Made by a program: the position numbers and the translations under genes. From NCBI GenBank assembly GCA_029207755.1, contig JARCOQ010000002.1, positions 82,462,317 to 82,526,316 of the forward strand: DNA of 64,000 nucleotides, read 5' to 3'. This document shows, in pieces, positions 59,201 through 64,000 of this stretch. Every line of letters begins with the position of its first letter. Positions within the stretch are counted from its first letter, which is position 1. The DNA is from Chamaea fasciata (taxonomy: Eukaryota > Chordata > Aves > Passeriformes > Sylviidae). The notes beneath the pieces are model-generated. The model did no database searches. It was given only the letters and a program-made list of their open reading frames with translations, and had not been told where the DNA came from.

Positions 59201-62200
59201 AAATTAAGGGCTCTACAGGCCCTCCAACATGGAGACCCAGTAATTCAAGTGCTACTGGTGTTTCCTGTATGCAGGCTCCTCAGAGCCAATGATCATCCAG
59301 GGTGAGGCAGGTTTTGCTCAAACCAAAGCCATTCATGCTTTTGGCATCACTGGGTCAATGCACAATGTGTCACTTCCCACACCAGAAATCATACATGCAA
59401 CATGGAAAGATTAATTTCAGAGGGCAATAGCTAATAGCCACAGGGCACAACCTTCAAACCTGGATGTCTTGCAGCAAGCCATGAAGACTGAAAGATGCTT
59501 AGCTGAAAATTATTTATTCCCTGTGGGGTTCAAAGGGAAAGAATCACAGAAGTCAAACCCTCTCTTCTCCCTCCATTTCTTCATCACTTGTCACAATTTA
59601 GAAAAAGAAGTGAAATAACATGGTGACCTGTACAGCCCCTCTCAAAACAAACCTCTGTGAGGAATGTACTGTTATTAACCTTCCCCTTGGTATATATTAA
59701 TCCACAACATTCTTAACATCTGTAGGGTAGCAGATGCAGGAGAGAAACAACTGGTGTATGTAGAAAACAGCAAGAAGAAAAGCTACAATCTGAGTCTCCT
59801 GAACAAGAGTAAAACGCAGCAAACCACAAGGGTAAAGTGACCACTACAAAATTAACCATGAGGATTTACAGCTGAGAATTAATTTCATCTCTATTATTAT
59901 GTCAGGTAAAATGGTCTAAGTTATACACTAATTTATATGGAATCACAAAGGAAATCCTATTTCATTAAGTGGATTAAGCATTCATGTATTACCCTTTCCA
60001 CTTTTATCTTCATTTCATAAAGTGCCTAACAAGAGGTCAAATTAAGAGACCAAATTAACATTTTAAAAAGTCATAGTGAATGTTATACCACAGTGATTCT
60101 AACCACACTATTCTTTATCATGATGGTATCAGGGCTATTTTAGCTTTGGTACTCAAAATTAATACCTGTTATTTCCACAGGGAACCATTTTTCCTGAATG
60201 TAAATCATTCAGCAAAGTCAGGCAGAAGAAACAAAGGCATTACTCATTTCAAACGAAGGTGTAAGCAGAACAGGAAGAAAGAAAGCAGAAAGTGCTAAAT
60301 CAGTTCCCCATTCTCCCTGTGTGAGCCATACAAAGGAAGCCCTCAGCAATCTCAACTCATGTTTATGACTGAAACAACGGTGTCCACCCATACCCAGTCC
60401 ATTGTATCAGCTATTTTGAAGGCCTTTCTTCAATTATTGATTATTCAAAACAAGATGATGTGACCATTTCCCACATAAAAACACACACTTGTGCAAAGCC
60501 TTATGTACAGTTACTCATCAGAGCAGTTCTCCAAATCAAATTCCAGCCACAGTATCTTGTTTGCTCTGCTTGTTTTTTTTCACACCACAGGCATTCTCCT
60601 GTTAACACTGTTTTCTAGTCTTTGCTGTTGGTAATTCATATTACCCTTAACTAACATTAAAATTTTATCACTCCAATGTTATTGGATCAGTTTTCTAAGG
60701 AATTTCTATTTTATTTGTGTAATGTTGTTTATATGTCAAATATGTGTCAAGTCTGAGGGCACTGAGAGTTTAATAGCTTGGAGTAACTAGTGAAATCACA
60801 TCTGGAAAACAGCATTGTTGGAATCTGAATCATAAACTCATCTTACCATAATAACAAACAGGAAAGATTTCTGTATAGAAATCTTCAAATAACTTTAAAG
60901 AATTATTTTTTTCTATTCTAATCTTCAGAAGCACCAGTACCAGGTCATAGTTGGACCATTCAACTTAATTAGTGCGTCTGCTTTTTTGCCCCTTTGCTCA
61001 TTACGAGATTTCATTTGGAATGTTTTTAGACACCAGTGAAGATAGACTTCCCACATCACATGGGTGGGAAATGAGTAAGAAGAGTGCCGAATGCAAATTG
61101 AACCTGTCCTCTGTGAAGGACTCAGCTGTGCTGTCTTTCTACCCCCTTTTTCCACCAGCAGGGAACCCATTACCCCAAAGTCTTTTCCTAAGAGTTGCTC
61201 TTTCTATGCAAAACATAATACAAACATCTTATTCCACCAGTGGCTGGCTTCCCCACCATCCTCCTACTCCCACATCCAAGCACAGCTTTTCTGTTGGCTG
61301 GTATTACTTCTCATTTTTGAGGGTTAGACTTCCTTTTCGTGAGATTCATCTCCCTCCTTAGAGACTTCCCACACTATGAGAAGAACACAAAGACAGCTCT
61401 GACCCCTCTGCCAAACTCTGCTTCCTGCTCTTCCCCTGTCTTTCAGCAAAGGGCATTGTGGGTCAGTTGCTAACATGGAAAGAAATGGCTTGTAGCAGTG
61501 GCTGGTAAGCTGTATTGGGAGAAGAGAGGAAACATGACTGGGGATGCTAAGAGAAAGCCTTCTCTGGACAGTTGGTATTAGTTCTGTGGATAATGTGACT
61601 GAAAATGTATCTATGGATCAAGCTACATTACTTCTGCAAGTTCAGGTTATGTTCGGCAAATCCTGAGGTTTCAAAAAATAGCTTGTCAAATTCACAAAAA
61701 TTTGTATCCTGTAAGATTTTTATCTCAGTAGCTAAAAAAGTTATTCTACTGCTAAGAATTATTGCTATTGTATTGCACAGGAATTGCAGGAAAGGAAAGG
61801 GAAAAACACATCTGAAAAGTTCTTCTTTTTTTATTCAGCATGGGATAGCTTTCTAAGCACCTCTCAATGTCTGTTTTTCACAGCTATTTTTAATATATGT
61901 AGTCTTGCAGATATGTTTAGTCAAGATGTGCTATGCTGGTCCAGCTGGCAGAAAGAAAAACTTCCCTAAGAAAAAGCTCAAGCAAGGTCGGTTTTTTTAT
62001 TGTCCTGTCACAAGGACTGTTCAGAGTGAATCAGTGCTACTCAGCCTGTATCTAGCCACTTTGGCCCACTCTACATCAATGAAAAATGTGCGTCAGGCAA
62101 ATATGTCACCAAAAATGTGGGATTTTCCCTCTGAATGCGTGTGTGTCTCTCTCAGCAAGCTGTGGAGAAGTGGTCAGTCACTCATATAGACTACCTGGCC

Positions 62201-64000
62201 TTTAAAATACCTAAATTGGAAGAATTCAATTTTGCTCATGCCTGAGGCCATGAGTAAATCAAAGACCATTTTATATTGACACACAACAGAAATATAGTTT
62301 TGTGCCAGCCCAGTGAGGTCAACCCAGTAAGACTGAAAAGAGAAGACAATGAGATGCTAGTATTTGTACTTGGCATAGATAATCCACCCATCTTCTGGTT
62401 TTGCACAACACAAATTCACAGATATGTAGATGGGGAGAGGAAACAGGTACCTGCTCATCATAGCCTACAATGCATTTAAAAAGTCAAAGCTTAGGAAAGG
62501 CATGTTCATTTGAAGCTACATTTTTCCTGACCAGGGAAAATTTCTTCCCTTCCTTTCTGTATGGCCAGGGAGTCACTGGTATGGAATTACAGATGGGACA
62601 AGTTGAAGTAACAACACTTCAGCAGCTCAGAAACACAGAAAAGAGCTTGGAAAATAATGTTCAGTGTTTTAGAACTTGCAAAGAGCCCAGTGTGGCACAG
62701 GGAGGTAACAGATCTAGCAGGCTAGCAAACAGAAAACAGCAAAGGGGTAGAGGGGTTGTGGGTCCAAAGAAGCTGCTTAATTGGCTTTTGTCTGATCATC
62801 TATCCACATGCTATTGACCATATGGAAAACAATACTGGAAAACACGCCGGGTTGGCCACACTGGTCAGTCATCCTGATGGCAATCCTCCAACAGGTGGAG
62901 TGGATTACGGAAGGAAGAATGATCTGTTTTGTACAAGTTATTGCTGGATAGTTCCCAGATGTGTTAATAAAGCTGCAAGCTGTTCAAACAGCATCTCAGG
63001 GTCTCTTCTGGCTCTTCCTCTACCTCTGCCCTAATCTTGATAAAACAAGACTGTTAGATAAGCCAGTGACCAGCTTACATAAAGGAGTCTCACTTTCTGT
63101 GAAATAGAGCAAACTTTGTTTGGAAAAAAACCATAAAATTTCCAGGAAAATCAGGAACTAATGGAATTAAGCTAATTGGCAAAAATGGATTGACAGACAG
63201 AGACTTGACACAGTTCCATATGCAACTATTCAGTGGTCTCCAGAGCTCAGGAATCCAAAAGAAGGAATTGCCCTTTTCAGATAGGATCACAAACAGAAAT
63301 CCAAAAATAGTTTTGTATAAAATTTTGCCAGTTTGCATGGGTGTGATATAATGATGTGGTTCTTTCAGGTACCACAAAAATGGCAAGATAGCTTACTGAG
63401 CTTTCTGCCTTTACAGGTATGGTCCCTGTCAGCTGTTCACTTTCTCTCTGCAGCTGGAATGACACTGCTTGTCCTGGCAATCAGAAGTCAGGAAAACTAG
63501 CTTAGTACATGTTTTCCTAAGCAATGAAAAGAGGCATTCAGGCACACAGAAAAATCAGCAGATATAATGAGATTAAGATATTCCTGATGATTTTGCTGTA
63601 TTTTCTAAAACACTTCTTTTGTTTGAAAACAGTGTTTAGTTTATAGCCCCCTTTAATGCCTTCACAATGTCAACTAACTGTGGCCAAACAGACTGAAATA
63701 ATAACTGTATTCATTTAATAGAGTGTTAGCTTTGAACTTTAATTATCAGGGATAGGAACTCTCCACATTCAGGGAAATGCAGACTGAAGTATGAAATCCA
63801 CTTGGCTGCACATCATTTCTGTACCATGTCAGTGCAAGGAGGAATTTCAATTGCGTGCCTACAGAAGTGAAATCAGATCTCTAGACTGTCCTTGTTGCCT
63901 CTCACAATCCCAATATCTGACCCAGTCCATACAACCGCTCACGTATTTCTGACAAATTCTTATCGTCTTCCCCTGCATGACCCCTGGGATGTAGGAATTT
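59201..64000. other. Non-coding stretch, no gene seen
   Basis: Unique AT-rich sequence to the window end. Frames of 80-129 codons at 60925-61361 and 62470-63034 occur on overlapping frames and match no family I know. A GTTAATAAAGCTGC word near 62960 resembles an LTR polyadenylation region, but no LTR borders are seen. No tRNA, CpG island or exon recognised. Confidence 0.5.

Noticed and set aside
62950..63010. GTTAATAAAGCTGC, LTR-like polyadenylation word
   Set aside because: No matching upstream promoter or LTR ends were seen.
1..64000. CRISPR array, operon, phage or plasmid features
   Set aside because: No regularly spaced repeats with unique spacers, no dense coding, and eukaryotic repeats throughout.

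Overview
This 64 kb window looks like a non-coding stretch of a bird genome, most probably a passerine. The main evidence is the repeats. There are several CR1 LINE fragments, all cut at the 5' side and ending in the avian ATTCTATG/ATTCTGTG-type tail. There are also four endogenous-retrovirus long terminal repeats (LTRs) of kinds I know from songbird genomes. The base composition is AT-rich, there are no bacterial-style operons, and no open frame is longer than about 195 codons. I found no protein-coding gene, exon, tRNA or rRNA that I can support. The window reads as a gene desert or the inside of a very large intron.

Layout. 1-7 kb: an old CR1 (1400-2013, +), unique sequence, then a younger CR1 (6400-7022, -). 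7-20 kb: unique AT-rich sequence with a CR1 tail (10074-10196, +), a second CR1 subfamily (12825-13445, -) and two small perfect hairpins at 19.7 kb. 20-34 kb: the most repeat-rich part, with an (ATTTT)10 microsatellite, a CpG-rich LTR (22565-23366, -), a poly(A) tract, a homeodomain-site cluster at 28.5 kb, a compact solo LTR with perfect 6-bp target duplications (29750-30021, -) and an LTR that carries 18 perfect TTCC units in its presumed transcribed region (about 32999-33511, +). 34-49 kb: mostly unique sequence with several motif-dense blocks that resemble developmental enhancers, plus a perfect 31-bp tandem duplication at 42.1 kb. 49-52 kb: a third LTR type (49400-50189, +), a MIR-type SINE relic, a hairpin and another CR1 (51459-51834, -). 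52-64 kb: unique sequence with a motif-dense block at 55.7-56.1 kb, a second MIR relic, an ancient amniote repeat and a forkhead-motif block at 59.1 kb.

If the window has a function, it is most likely regulatory. Homeodomain-type (TAATTA, GGATTA), PBX-type (TGATTGAT), octamer (ATGCAAAT) and forkhead-type (ATAAACA) words occur in tight, regularly spaced groups inside repeat-free blocks. This fits enhancers of a distant developmental gene. That reading is inference: I could not align the window to other genomes, and the target gene cannot be named from this sequence. No new protein-based system is visible.
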